Source of the DNA: Druceiella hillmani
Lineage: Eukaryota > Arthropoda > Insecta > Lepidoptera > Hepialidae
Assembly (NCBI GenBank): GCA_039881145.1
Contig: JAYKKI010000127.1
Location: forward strand, 2,666,001 to 2,730,000
Direction of reading: 5' to 3'
Length of the DNA stretch: 64,000 bases
Shown here one piece after another: positions 39,174-51,193 of this stretch. Every line of letters begins with the position of its first letter. Within the stretch, counting starts at the first letter, position 1. The notes below the pieces were generated by a model, which saw only the letters and a program-made list of their open reading frames with translations, was not told where the DNA came from and made no database searches. Made by a program: the position numbers and the translations under genes.

Positions 39174-40063
39174 CATTGATTTTCCAATCATAACATAAAA
39201 ATTTGACTATTTAAATTATCCATATATCGATAATTTTAGTTATGTTATCTAACAGCAGATATAAACATATGTATATACATAAACTTACATATATATTTAT
39301 ATGGTAGTTATGTTATCCAGACGAAGCTCGTATCCCACTTGAACTAATACGTCAAAGTTTCAGCGAACACCGAAGCATTAATAGATATAATGTATCTAGG
39401 GAGAGTGAATATTTTCATCTGAATTCTTAGGAACATATGTGTTGTAATTGAATTTTTTAATGAAATTTACGGGAACTGAGGATTGTATGATATCAATGAT
39501 TCTTCTTGTGATTGATATTACTGATATATAATCAGCTTAAATTAAAATTGTTATAATCTAATACGTATGTAGCCAGAAATGTTTCTAATTTGAAAAGATG
39601 TAAATTTAAAATTATTTTACACTGTGGCCGTTTTTTTTGTCACATTAAAATCATATATGCATAACATTTTGCACAAATTGCTCGAACTAAATACTTAGTG
39701 ATTATTTTACATATGAACGTGTGTAATTGCTAACAAAAAAAAATCAATATGATATAAGAATCAACAATTTTATACACACTTGAATTATATAAAAAAACTT
39801 GTACATATGAAATTGTTTTTTCGTCTATTTTATGGTTTACATTCCACAGCAAAACATCAAACCTTATAAGCCACTACGTTGAAAATTTTAAGTTATTTAT
39901 AAAGTGAATAAGCTTATTCAAAAAAAATCTAATATCTTAGAAGAAAAAATGCGTTAAAATTGATTTAGAATATTTGTGATAATACAGATTTTTCATATTA
40001 GTTAATATAGCTTTGTTAGATTGAGGGATTAAGCAAATCACTTGTACAGTGTTCTTCACATAA
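39174..40063. other. Right arm DNA with sequence absent from left arm
   Basis: About 39,174-39,550 has no counterpart in the left arm. It includes the inverted copy of the gttatctaacagcagata motif and a TA-rich run. The remainder matches about 24,700-25,085 and 25,365-25,445. No gene recognised. Confidence 0.45.
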
Positions 40064-40414
40064 AATTATGGGCGTTGTGTATTTTATATTTTACTCAATT
40101 TTGTAAAAGAAACAAGCCTTGATCAGGGGTTAGCTCGTGTAGAAAAAAGAAATATTTGGATATTAGAATCTAACATGGCTAATATTTTGAGAATGTGGAA
40201 TCAAAAGAAAAAATCCTGTTCCCTACAGTGGATAGCCGTACTCAAACGTATTGTTGGGAGGTGTTTTCAAAAAGCGTGTTCAGGCACACAATTTTCTCTA
40301 ACTAGTAATAACAATAATACCTTTTGTAGTCTACATGTGAGAAAATTAGTAAAGGTACAAGAGTATAAATTTTTTTCAGACCGTAGTGTAAAAGGATATA
40401 TACAATTAATTTAA
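40064..40414 (+). pseudogene. Open frame shared by both arms, unknown (right copy)
   Basis: Open from about 40,064 to the stop at 40,412-40,414 (about 116 codons). An internal ATG at 40,175 starts MANILRMWNQKKKSCSLQWI; upstream in the same frame is ETSLDQGLARVEKRNIWILE. The left arm has a TAG where this copy has TGG. The lysine-rich tail and open length are unusual for this AT-rich context. I do not recognise the protein. Confidence 0.3.
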
Positions 40415-40739
40415 AAGCGATAGGCGAAGAGGTGGTGTCTAATAAATATTCAAATGTAAATAGATCCTAACACACATACGTAAAAGCAGTATACATAAAG
40501 TAAGAAATTAACAATGTCGCTTTGTATATTTATGACGTTAGTTAAGATCAAAAATAATAATTTCAAAAATTAAATGAAAAGAAATAAAATGAAACTATAA
40601 CTTCAAATTTATATTTTCGTGTCTGGAATTTTTTTCTGCTTAAGTTTTGTCTTTTCCTTTATATTTTTTTTTCTTCAAAATCCTGTCGCCATTAATATAA
40701 ACATGACATGATCCCATTTAATTTAAAAAAATCATTAAT

Positions 40740-40838
40740 TTATATTAAGAAAACTTGAATATTGAATATATTTTGCGTTAATTTTGTAGAAATTCATTAT
40801 TAAAAATAATACGACATCACATAGTTTCATTTAATGGT
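40740..40838. repeat. Fragment of the ribozyme-bearing repeat family (right)
   Basis: Contains ttgaatattgaatatattt, gcgttaattttgtagaaatt, cattatt and then aatacgacatcacatagttt, which match the extension next to the hammerhead-like motifs at 29,300-29,400 and 35,190-35,270. Its left-arm counterpart at 24,040-24,095 is shorter. Confidence 0.65.
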
Positions 40839-41039
40839 ATTATAAAAAATGTAATGCGAGAAAAGAATATATATTATATAATTATTCTTGTCCCATATTT
40901 TCATCAATTATTATTTATTAAAATTTATTGCCTTTAAATAGAAGATAAACAATGTTCAAAGCTCGAGCTGTTGTAACAACGTGGTTTTGTCGAAACATAT
41001 ACCATCGGTCTACAGGAGGACTGAATTAGAATCCTTTAA

Positions 41040-43499
41040 CCCATTTGCGAATCAATCCGAAAAAATTTTAGGTATTTTTAAGTAAACAGTTGCATTATTA
41101 TATCTATTATTATATATTTCCGGCATGTATTTAAAAAAGTTGTTTATATAAAAGTCTTTTGCAAAATCTCTGGTAAAATTGTGTCGAAATGTTAATATTG
41201 CAAATTGCACCATATAGAGATCTTGAGTAGATAATATAGAATAATATACGAACATATACTTATAAAATACATTTATTTAGCTATAGGAGAGTACCAAAAT
41301 AATTTCGGAAAGAAGGAAAATACGAATGCGCAGTACAAAGTCCGCGAATATATTTTGTGCCATTATCTGTGCCCGCCTTCGCACAATTGACGCATCTTCT
41401 TCGGTTAGTGTCTTTTACCACTATATGTACCGGAAGGGATTTTCTGAAGCCAATGCTTTGGATCCTCTTTTTTGTCATGGACATGGTCAGCCAGGCATTT
41501 TTTGTATTGGAAAATCTACTATCATTGTTACGAAACACCGATATTCTAACAATGAAAGCATCGTTCCTTCAATTTGATACGCCTCGTAGAGTTTTATATA
41601 AAGCGTGTAGGCAATGTTCACTGCAATGTCGATCAGACTTAAAAATAATTGCAAATAATATTTTATTTTTGATTTTCAGTCAATTTGTGACCTTTTTCTG
41701 GGCCACGATGTCTACACCACTCATATTTATACATACAGATGATGGGCGGGCGTATGGCATTTAATTTTTTGGGCTGAACCAACTTGACGTCGTTTCACAA
41801 TTGATGTTGGTATTGGCGAAAGGAAACCAGTAGACAAATGTACCGCCTTGTTGTCCATCGTCTTGAAGAAAGATATTCCTTCAAAGTTAATGGTAAAAAT
41901 GCCTCCTTTCCTCGTGTCTTTATCCGTTAGTGTACTTTCGAACTATTTTTCCGCTACCTTCCGGGCAGCGTACCACAAGTGATGATATATTTCACAAGTG
42001 ATGATATATTCTTTAACGAGTTTATATTGCAATAAGAGTGAATTAAAAAAATTATCATTTTCACACCTTGCATTCTAGTGCCTTGCAAGGACTTTATCAA
42101 ACCCAAGAAAAAATTATCTAGTCCCTTCGCCCTGTCCTATTTTAAGTCCAAATGGTTTTTTGCCTGCATATAAATTAAACTGAAATAAATGACTCGTTTT
42201 GGAATCTCACGCCACCACATTTTGAAGCCTCTTTTTACTGATTTATTTGTTTATATTGCTTCATCACATTATGTCCTTTAAACTTTAATACATATTGATT
42301 CCTAGATTGAGTAATAGTATTGTTCATAGCCGATTGAAAAGTTGTATTGAAGTGAATCATTACTGGTAATATTTTTATACTCTATCAAAATTAGGAAATC
42401 CTTGCGACAGTTGTGCTTCATTATCAAAAAAGTGGAGATTCCTTCTGATTTTCTCGAATCTTTGCAGAGGCATAACTTTAGACACGTATGGTACACGTAT
42501 ATCCTTTTAGGGTACAGTAGATCAATATCATTGAACACTAAGCAAAACGTAGTTCCTTCCGATAAATGCTGTAATTTCTGGGAGATCGGTGGTAAATACA
42601 GATCCATTCTGGTGAGCATATCACATCGATTCCGGAATAACTAAATTTTCATTAAAATTTTGTATTTCTGTAAATGACTGAAAGAAATGTGTAGCGTCCA
42701 ATGAATCAGATTATTGAAGAAAATTTATTTTACCAAATCCAAATTCATTTTTCGATAAAATATGGGGACAATATATGTTTTTCCTAAAATTAAATTTTCT
42801 GATTGTATTTCTGCAAGGTGGATCAGGTAATGTGGATGTGGAAACAATAGATTGTGGTCCATTTGTAGGTGCAATGATCCCTTCCGATACCCCTATTTTG
42901 ATATCTTGATCGATGAACGTCCTGTCTTTCTCGTTCAACGTGAAGGTATCTTCACAACCGCTACGTCGGCCATTAGATATCTATTTCATTTTTTTCCAAA
43001 GAAAACATTCTTGTTTCTTCAAGATTCTAAAACAGTGAAATGGTATTATATGTAATTGTGTAGAATAATATTACATTAAGAAAAAAATATAATGACGTAA
43101 AATAGAAGTCAAATTGATAAATTACGTATAATGAGACAAATAGGTCCCCTAAATTTCAAGTTCAATTGTAGATATTGTATTTTAATGAATTCTTAGAAAT
43201 GTTAATAAAATAACTACATTCATTCACAATTATAACGAAATGTAGCAATGTGTAAATAAAAAATACATCAAATACACACTCAAAATTAAATAAAAACAGT
43301 TTTAATGAGCCCGCGAAAATATCAAGTTTCATGTATCTTTTTAATATTTTTTTCCCGTGCAAGACTACCAAAGCAGGGCGTGATATTTAAGATGTATTCT
43401 TGAACAAATATTTTTTAATAAAACTGATGTAAAATTTTAAAAGTCAGTTAAGACATTTTTCATATTTAGGGACTCGGGTGCCCCATATACGTGAAAGGG
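41040..43499 (-). mobile_element. piggyBac-family transposon, dead but with both ends (right arm copy)
   Basis: A complete 2,460-bp element. TTAA lies at 41,036-41,039 and again at 43,500-43,503, the exact target duplication of piggyBac. The ends read CCCTTTCACGTATATGGGGC at the transposase 5' side and CCCATTTGCGAATCAATCCG at the 3' side, sharing CCC-TTT-like tips. The transposase runs on the minus strand from about 42,940 to 41,281: INFLQ-stop-SDSLDATHFF, a TTDLPEITAFIGRNYV block, RFEKIRRNLHFFDNEA (with CAA where the left copy has a stop), the FKGHN-MKQY block with RNQ in place of IDE, the MRKGG-F block, and the Cys-rich tail RRRCVNCAKAG. Frameshifts, some shared with the left copy, make it inactive. 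The two longer antisense frames (41,326-41,764) are shadows. Confidence 0.94.
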
Positions 43500-43503
43500 T
43501 TAA

Positions 43504-44939
43504 GAAGTTAATTGAAGCAGCAAAGAACGCACAGGGATGAAATAGTTTTCACGATGCTTTGTTCTAACTACTCGAATTACGCTGCTCGAACTACGAATTA
43601 CCATGCGAAACCTAGCTGATGCAAACACCCTAATGAAGTCACTCTCTTAATTCGTGGCGGATAATACATAGCTTAAAACCACAGCAATATTTCTTTAACA
43701 GTCTACAGATATGCTGATCTAGTTAGAATGCTTGATTATTTTGTCTGGTACGAATTGACAAAACGAAACCAGCCAAATGAATATCGAAACGTGTATAAAG
43801 TAAGATAATCTAGTGGATTATTTCTGATGAAATACTTGACACAATTTAGCGGAATTCATTCAAATTTGAAGTTATGATCAATTGCTATAACATTCAGATT
43901 TTTTAAATTCACGGTTGAAAAATTACAGACGATGCACGTCACTTTAAAGCTTAATCTGTTGAAAACGTGGCTTTGAAAATTGAAGTCGTGAACGTAGTCT
44001 CAAAATAATTGAGAGATTCCTATCTAGTAACACATTACTTCATAGTATGAATGTATAAAAAATCCCTCTCTTTTCATTTTATTAAATACTAATTGAGATG
44101 TTTTGCTACGCATTAACGAAACAAATATTTTCAACAAACATTTTATTATGATATTCAATGTTCATAATTACCCGCTCTCTTAAACCGTAACTCATAAATT
44201 TTAAATAAAATTAAAATGTGCTGCTTGCATAAATACGCTAAAGTTTTATGTAATTTCATTCAGCTTCTCATCAGATAGATCATGCATTAGCATCCGTAGG
44301 AATTTTCTCATGAAGCTCATAAAAAGTTAGTATAAATTAATTATAATTAGCCATCTATTTCACGAGTTTTCTTATCATTGACATGTTTCCACCACTATAG
44401 CAACACAAATTTATTTAAACAAAAAATTTAATGAAAATTCATTGTTTACGGCGCACACTCCTTTCCATATTTATATTAATTCTCTTCTTTCACAAAATTA
44501 TTGCCAATTAAGACTAGGTAACAACAAATTATTTTGTATTTAGGGCAAAAATATTGCCTTTAAAGAGCTGAAATTAAATATCGACAAGTCGAATAAATTT
44601 TTTGTTAATTAACCTAAGTGGCGGGGGGTCAAATTTGCGAACTGAAATTAAATACTGTTATTTAATTGTTCAATGTTACAACTACACTAATTACATATTA
44701 TAGAGAAAAAAATTAAATTCAATACTGAAAAACAAATTTATCATTACTGTAACCAAAATTCGTCATGTAAGCAAGCTAACAAACAAAAGTAGACAGATTT
44801 TGTTATCATGTATCCTGATCCTGAAATGATCTATATAAAATTTTCACCGTAATGAATTTCTCAATTTGATCGACTGCATCATGCCAAAATATCATTAGCA
44901 TCCTTACGTTATGTATGAAAATAAATGTACATGTTTTTG
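43504..44939. other. Right arm DNA between piggyBac and insertion
   Basis: Mirror of 19,981-21,418. No gene recognised. Confidence 0.45.
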
Positions 44940-45004
44940 TCTTTAGTTACCAGATTTAAAAATCATTTTTAGCATTATAATTGCAATTAAATGAGATGTT
45001 ATTG

Positions 45005-45077
<73 letters not shown>

Positions 45078-45622
45078 CACTCGCTGCAATAATTATACTT
45101 AGTACAATAAAAATAATTAGTAATTTCTATCATGAAAGCGGATTAACATGGTTGACATTGTAATAAATCAAACATAATGAGTGTTGATCACTCAAAATAT
45201 TTTATCGTTGCTCTTTAAAAAATAACCAAAATGAGTAATAGGTAAAAAATAAGAAATAAGTCAAAGTTAAAAAAGTTTCAGATAGCTCTAACGAGATTTC
45301 TTTTTTCGAACATTCAATTTCCATCTGACGTATTTCTATGTCTGCTATTCCAATTAAGTTGACTAAACATCTGCTCAAAACAAACAATATGTTTAAAGTT
45401 TTAAGTGGGCTAGACGATAGGCAAAAGATGGATGAAATTTTTTTCCCTTGAAATTATTTGTAGTTCGTATTAAATTAAAGAAAAATATATGAAAAGTACG
45501 ATAAAAACAATCCATTTGTGGATAAAAAGCTTTAGAACTAAAACCAGAGAATAATTACATAAATTTCAACGAAGCTTTTCCTCTAGTTCAACTTTTATTT
45601 CGTAAAATGAATTTTCTTTTTA
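44940..45622. other. ~680-bp insertion specific to the right arm
   Basis: The left arm reads acatgtttttgaagaataatg without interruption at 20,000-19,980 (reverse complement), whereas here tctttagttaccag... to ...gaattttcttttt intervenes between catgtttttg and aagaataatg. It contains a 70-bp (TA)n run at 45,008-45,077. No transposase, terminal inverted repeat or clear target duplication is visible, so its class is unknown; loss from the left arm is the alternative. Confidence 0.75.
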
Positions 45623-45628
45623 AGAATA

Positions 45629-45832
45629 ATGTTAGCAACAAACGAAGGACACCCGAAATTCAAAAAATTTGTGCATGCAGCAGTTTTACAAAACATTAAC
45701 ATGCTGAATTCACAACCTTATAGAGTCACAATGATGTGCACAGTGCGTAAAATAAATTGTCCCTCGTGTAAGCATTATTTAACTCTGGTGCTTATCTTTC
45801 AATTTATACTATTTTCATATAACATTAAATGA
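45629..45832 (+). pseudogene. Small ORF shared by both arms, unknown (right copy)
   Basis: A 67-codon frame starting MLATNEGHPKFKKFVHAAVL with INCPSCKHYL near the end; mirror of 19,980-19,795. It begins directly after the right-specific insertion. No family recognised. Confidence 0.3.
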
Positions 45833-46369
45833 AAAACATCTTGCCTATCTGCATCGTTTTAAGATCATTTCGTTTTCTTAATCAATTAATCATGTAAGTT
45901 TACAAAACCTTACTCGGTTATTGTTAGCAATAATTAATTAGGTTAGATATTCAATTTCGATAAGTCAATATTGACTTTAATCTTGACGTGGAATAATAAA
46001 GAGCAACTTAGTTTAGCAAAAGGTTTGTACGAATGAAATAAATTAAAATAAAAAAATAGGTTTGTACGAATCTAACAAAAATATGCATAAAATACTCAAT
46101 AGTTTACCTATCCGGTTAATAATTCAGTCTTATTATGCCGCAATGACCCTCAACCTGGAAATAATTCTCTAAAAGCGGGTCGTTCCATGTCTAGTTTTAT
46201 AACCTAGAAGAACCTAGAAATCTACAGTTTTGCATGTTCTGCTGCTTATTTTCGTATTAAATACATAAAGTTAATGACGATATTAACATCCTAATTACTT
46301 TAATAGATCTGCAGTATGTAAATACGAATAAAACATAAATTATATATTAGAAATTTTGCTTTTTTCTTC

Positions 46370-46474
46370 TGGAAATGTGATGGCTTAAACGATAAGACGT
46401 TCCTTGATAAGAAACTTCTCAGTTTGTTAGAAAAATAGCTGGCAAAAGAAGAAGCACTTTCAGCTTCAATATCG

Positions 46475-46550
<76 letters not shown>

Positions 46551-48120
46551 GTATGTATATATATATATTAATGTTGAAACTGAACGACAAGGTATAGACA
46601 ACAAAAAATTGTACACAGCTAGTAGGTGCCATCCGCCACTAAGAGCACTAGCATAAATGTACATTTGAACTCAAATAATCTAAATATTCATAATAGATTC
46701 TAGGTCATGTTTTCTCCAGAGGTATCTTTGTTTTCTCTCGTAGCTTTGTGTATCTCTTTTAAAATTAATATACGATGGTTAACTCCTCGTCCCAACCATC
46801 ACTACTTGTGATCAGGATTTTTGCAAACGACATCGTAGAATCTAATAATTATATAATAAATATTCTGATTTCATGTAAGTACGGTTTTCCGAATGTTTCA
46901 ACAAATGCGGTTGTGAAAATTTCTTCATTTTTATACAAATAATATAAAACATCATATGCAATTGTTTGTCTTCCTTGTATTCTTTTCCTGAGAGATAAAA
47001 CAAATTCTTCACAGGATTCGTTTACTTGAAGATTCAATTTATTAAGCAGAAACGTTAATGCAATGTTCGCTTTTAATAGCTATGAAAATCTTGAATCACG
47101 GCGAAGTAAAGACGTCACTGTTATTTTTAATACTTCTAAACTACAATGAATGCTATAAAGGTTTTCTATTTCTTTATCTATAAATTTCGCGTTGGATTTC
47201 AAATCCAGTAACGCCTTCATCATGCATGTTTTTAATTTAAAAAATCACCCAAACATATATTACATGCTACTCCATCTCGTTTTATAATTTAATGTCAGAT
47301 CAAGGTTATTTCTGTACTCTTCTAAAGCGTATTTTGGTAATGTGTCTTTTTCAAGGGCGATTTATGGAAATATTTAGCCACTCCTCTTACTTTATTACTA
47401 ATATATTTATATAAGAAATCTAGCGATGAAAATCTAGATTCGCATATAAAAAATCTATCACTAATTTCTTAATTTCCTTCTTTAGTATTAATATCTTTGC
47501 GTTCGTATTAGTTCGGAAACCTGCAGTTTTCTGGGTTTATACAATATGTCAATCACCCCAAGGTGTATTCCATGGTGATAAGACAGTTGGTGGTGACCGT
47601 TCTACCCATGTTAACACCCTTACGCTGGCCCCGTCTGTAGCAAAGAAATTATGTCGTCGAGATTGAGCTTAAATGAACTCGAACGATATTCTAACAATTA
47701 TATAGCTACATCAGCTCTCATCGAAACTTTTACCCGCAATAACCCCAAATTTGTGCTTTTTTTGGTATAAGTCTTTATAGGAATATCTAAATTGTAATGT
47801 AATATTTTTTGGGTGGAAATCCGTCAAACATAGTGAATGTTTCATTTTTGGAATTTCGTTCCTTTAAATTTTTTAATTAATTTGTTTTTTGCTTGATGAC
47901 TCTCTTCTAGAACTATTTTTTGTTATAATTGTAGAAGATATTTACACATATATCTATACTCAGAACCGTTTAACCAGATATCTTAGGCCTTCAGAAGTGC
48001 AACATTTGTTATGTGGACTTCCACATATTGCTGCCGTTCTAGTCACACGAGCCATCATGTAGCATACTTAAATAGTAATGGTATTTTCTTTGTGGGCGGT
48101 GCATTCCCAGTATCTCTAAC
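46370..48120 (-). pseudogene. hAT-superfamily transposase remnant (right arm copy)
   Basis: Mirror of the fossil at 17,520-19,205. On the minus strand: HHQLSYHHGIHLGVIDILYK near 47,600-47,530, the helical region at 47,037-46,849 (NESCEEFVLSLRKRIQGRQT, then FTTAFVETFGKPYLHEIRIF), and the dimerisation signature EAESASSFASYFSNKLRSFL near 46,470-46,400. The (TA)n tract (46,472-46,568) again separates the last two blocks. Frames are broken at several points, some the same as in the left copy. Not functional. Confidence 0.82.
46472..46568. repeat. (TA)n tract inside hAT fossil (right)
   Basis: Interrupted TA dinucleotides at the mirrored position of 19,011-19,104. The I/Y-rich frames at 46,300-46,664 are artefacts of it. 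Confidence 0.95.
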
Positions 48121-50172
48121 TTATTCCTGAGTATTTTAGTAGTAGATGAAAGACACTATCTTGTCTCAAGCAATTTTCCCAAATCAAAGATTGTGCGCAT
48201 TTTTAAGATCTCCTTGTGTAAGGTGTTATTTTTTGAAGATCTAAAAAAATAATTAAAATAAAATTAATTTCATTGAAAAGTTTTAAAAATCACAATAATT
48301 ATATTAAAAGGATAATGCTAATTATCAAATTCAAATTTATAGCAAAATTAATTTTAATTTTTTTTATCCAAATCGATCTTATGTTGTTGCAATATTTACG
48401 ACATTCTCAAAATTTAATTCAAAGGTATGAACCAATATTCTGTATATTACGCTAAATTTGTCACTATACCCAACAAATATACTTTTTATAGGTGTAAATT
48501 TAATAATTTTTTTTGGTACTTCCTAAATTTCTGAATAAAGTAACCAAGTTAGTCAGTAAGTAAACAAAAAAAATGTAAATACTGATATGATTGTATATTT
48601 TAGGTTTAGTTTATGACCCTAACGAAAAGTTGGCCATGTAATTCATGCATTTATATTTTATTTATATTTTCATGACAATGGCCAATACCTTCACAATCAC
48701 AAATTACCATACACACTATAAAGACAATTTGTGATTGATATAAAGCAAGTTCACTGAGTTTTAATATTTAATTTTTATAACCGTTCCCTGTTATAATTTT
48801 AAAGCATTTCTTGCTAACTTTTACCAAAGCGTGCGTGATCCAAACGAGCTTGAAACACTTTGCAGGGAATTACCGCAAAGCATTTTCAAAGATGTTACAT
48901 TACAACGTACATTGGTATGTAACTTTTGCGTTTCAGCATGTAGTGTAGTCTAAATTGATACTCGACTGTTTCGTTATTTATGTTGTTCAACCTAAAATAA
49001 ATAATTTCGTAATTACGGAATTTTGCCTTAAAAATATGAATGAATGAAAAGTTCAATAACTAGAGGTCGAGTAAAGAACTAGAAGAAAATAAATATTACC
49101 TGTTAACATTTAACATACTTTACTTAACACTAATTATTGTATTTTATTAAAAAATAAATTTCAGAATTAGAAAAAAAAAACATTTCACTTGCGCACAAGT
49201 CGACGAGTAACGCAGAACTAAATCCACAAAGCGAAAGATACTGTGTAAACAGCCCGCTGGGGAAGTTAAAGAAACTTGGTTGTTAGTTTCTGCTTCTTCA
49301 AGCTAATTTGCAGTTGGCAAGTTGCTGATGTTCGCTCAGATACAATGATGTCGGTTTGTTGCTGTGGGAAAAGTGGGGATTTAGCTGTTAATTATATATG
49401 TACGGGAAAAGTTTTTTGATTGTTTTTTCTTCATTCCTATACATATTCAATGTAAATTAATTATGCTAACAATTATTCATTTACCTGTTCAAATACACTT
49501 CTTCAAACTGATTTATCATCTGTTTTTTTTTGTACATGCGTAGTCTAAACACGGAGCCAGTACAGTCCATGTGTACCGTCGGTCTATCGCACCATAGTAA
49601 TCTCTATAGTTTTAGATCTACCCACATTAAATTTTACAAGTATATAGTTCAGATGAAGATTTTAATTAATATAGAGTAAATATTTTTTAAATTTTTTTAG
49701 GTAATAAAAGAGGCTTTTGTTAAAAATAAAATGAAAAAACATTTAAATATCCTAGCGAGAAAGGTCTATTAAAATGAAATTGATATCCCATTTAACTCTT
49801 TTAATTGTTTAACCTCTTCTATAAAATATTCAACTTCAAATGTGTTCACAATATGGAGCACATTTCACCTTTCTACTCTTCCATTTTCAAACAAACCAAA
49901 AATGCGGAGAATAGATTTTGATGAGACGTGTCAAATAAGATTATTAGATAATAAGCGTAGGTCTACCTGTCGGGGTATTATAATCCTTTTTTCTCGTTTA
50001 AATTTATTGTAGATATTCTCTTCCCCATTGCCTAATTTTCACTCAACACTCAGTAGTATGAACAGTTTGTATTTCTTGTGTTATATAATCTTCTTCATAT
50101 TCGTTCCTTGATAATAACAACTCCTCTTGTCTTTATATTGTCAGTCATTTCGTAGTCATTACTTTCAATAAT
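48121..50172. other. Outer part of right arm, no gene recognised
   Basis: Mirror of 15,234-17,519, lacking the ~210 bp found at 16,235-16,445. No open frame with a known motif. Confidence 0.45.
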
Positions 50173-50234
50173 GGTCATTTTACACAGCATGCTCATATAT
50201 CGACGACCATATATTCATCATATATTTATCTTAA

Positions 50235-50910
50235 ACAACATGACACCTATGAAATACATAGTTACAACGTCTAAAAATGAATTAATTATTTGTTAATGTA
50301 AGCTGTGCGAGACAACTCCTGCAAGTACAATTTTTCACCATCATTAATCTTCAGCATCTTCAACTGAAATCTCTCTGTTTAATGCTAATACATGTCCAGC
50401 GTTTCAGAGAAACCTGTAAGTTGGAAGTGGGGTTTTAGATAAATAAATAGAGTATGCAAATTCTCACCATATATCTAGCCTACACACGGATAACTTTCCG
50501 TGCAATTGTCTTCAACTTATGGCATGTACAGTTATTCGCAACGTCTAACAATGAATGAATTATAAATGGTAAGTTATGGGAGACAACTGCGGAAAAACAA
50601 TTTATCCCATCATTAATCTTTAATATCTTAAACTTAAATCTGTCTGTTTAGTGTTAGCACATGTCCAGCACTTTTGTAAGTTGGACGTGGGATTTTTGAT
50701 AAATAAATAAGTAAATAAATTGATAGTCATCTGTAAATAGTCATCCATATACTCACGGTATGAATAGTCCATATACTCACCATATATCTAGCCTGCACAC
50801 GGATAACTTTGCGTACAATTGTCTTCAACTTATGGAATGTACAGTTAATGACAAATCTAAGGATGAATGAATTATAAATATTAGGCTGTATGAGATAAAT
50901 TGAAAAAAAA
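50235..50910. repeat. ~270-310-bp tandem repeat abutting the palindrome
   Basis: Shared strings recur: catcattaatctt at 50,339 and 50,607; catgtccagc at 50,391 and about 50,662; ctcaccatatatctagcct at 50,463 and 50,776; acacggataactt and caattgtcttcaacttatgg at about 50,475-50,520 and 50,798-50,835; a third partial unit follows (gaatgaattataaat). The second unit has an internal duplication of catatactcac. It lies just outside the right end of the palindrome and has no counterpart at the left end. Confidence 0.85.
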
Positions 50911-51140
50911 TAATGAATTAAAAAAAACGGTATTAAAGCAGTTACCACTTGGACAGCATTTTTTTTCAATTTATTGATGTATCATCAACTTAAATTTCTT
51001 AATTTTTAGGTTAACATTTAATCTTTAGTGATGATGTGCAAGTGACAAATCATTCTGGATATTTTTCTAAGTTTAGAATTACATTAAATGCAGATTTACA
51101 AAAGTAGATAATCACACACAAACACACACACACACACACA

Positions 51141-51193
<53 letters not shown>

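Larger units (their letters stand above)
35097..50172 (-). repeat. Right arm of giant inverted repeat
   Basis: Reverse complement of 15,234-29,474, 15.1 kb long. Pairing begins exactly at aaagatagc (35,097-35,105), opposite gctatcttt at 29,466-29,474, and fades at about 50,172 just before a tandem repeat. Extra sequence relative to the left arm: a ~680 bp insertion (44,940-45,622), minisatellite units at 38,812-39,173 together with unique DNA to about 39,550, about 100 bp near 40,690-40,790, and 44 bp near 36,058. Confidence 0.97.

Noticed and set aside
41357..41764. 135-codon plus-strand frame, the longest in the window
   Set aside because: It is antisense to the piggyBac C-terminal region, whose conserved Cys motif is on the other strand; the left arm does not keep the frame open.
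44940..45622. Right-arm insertion as an unspliced intron
   Set aside because: Removing a GT...AG segment does not restore the left-arm sequence exactly, and there is no supported gene around it.
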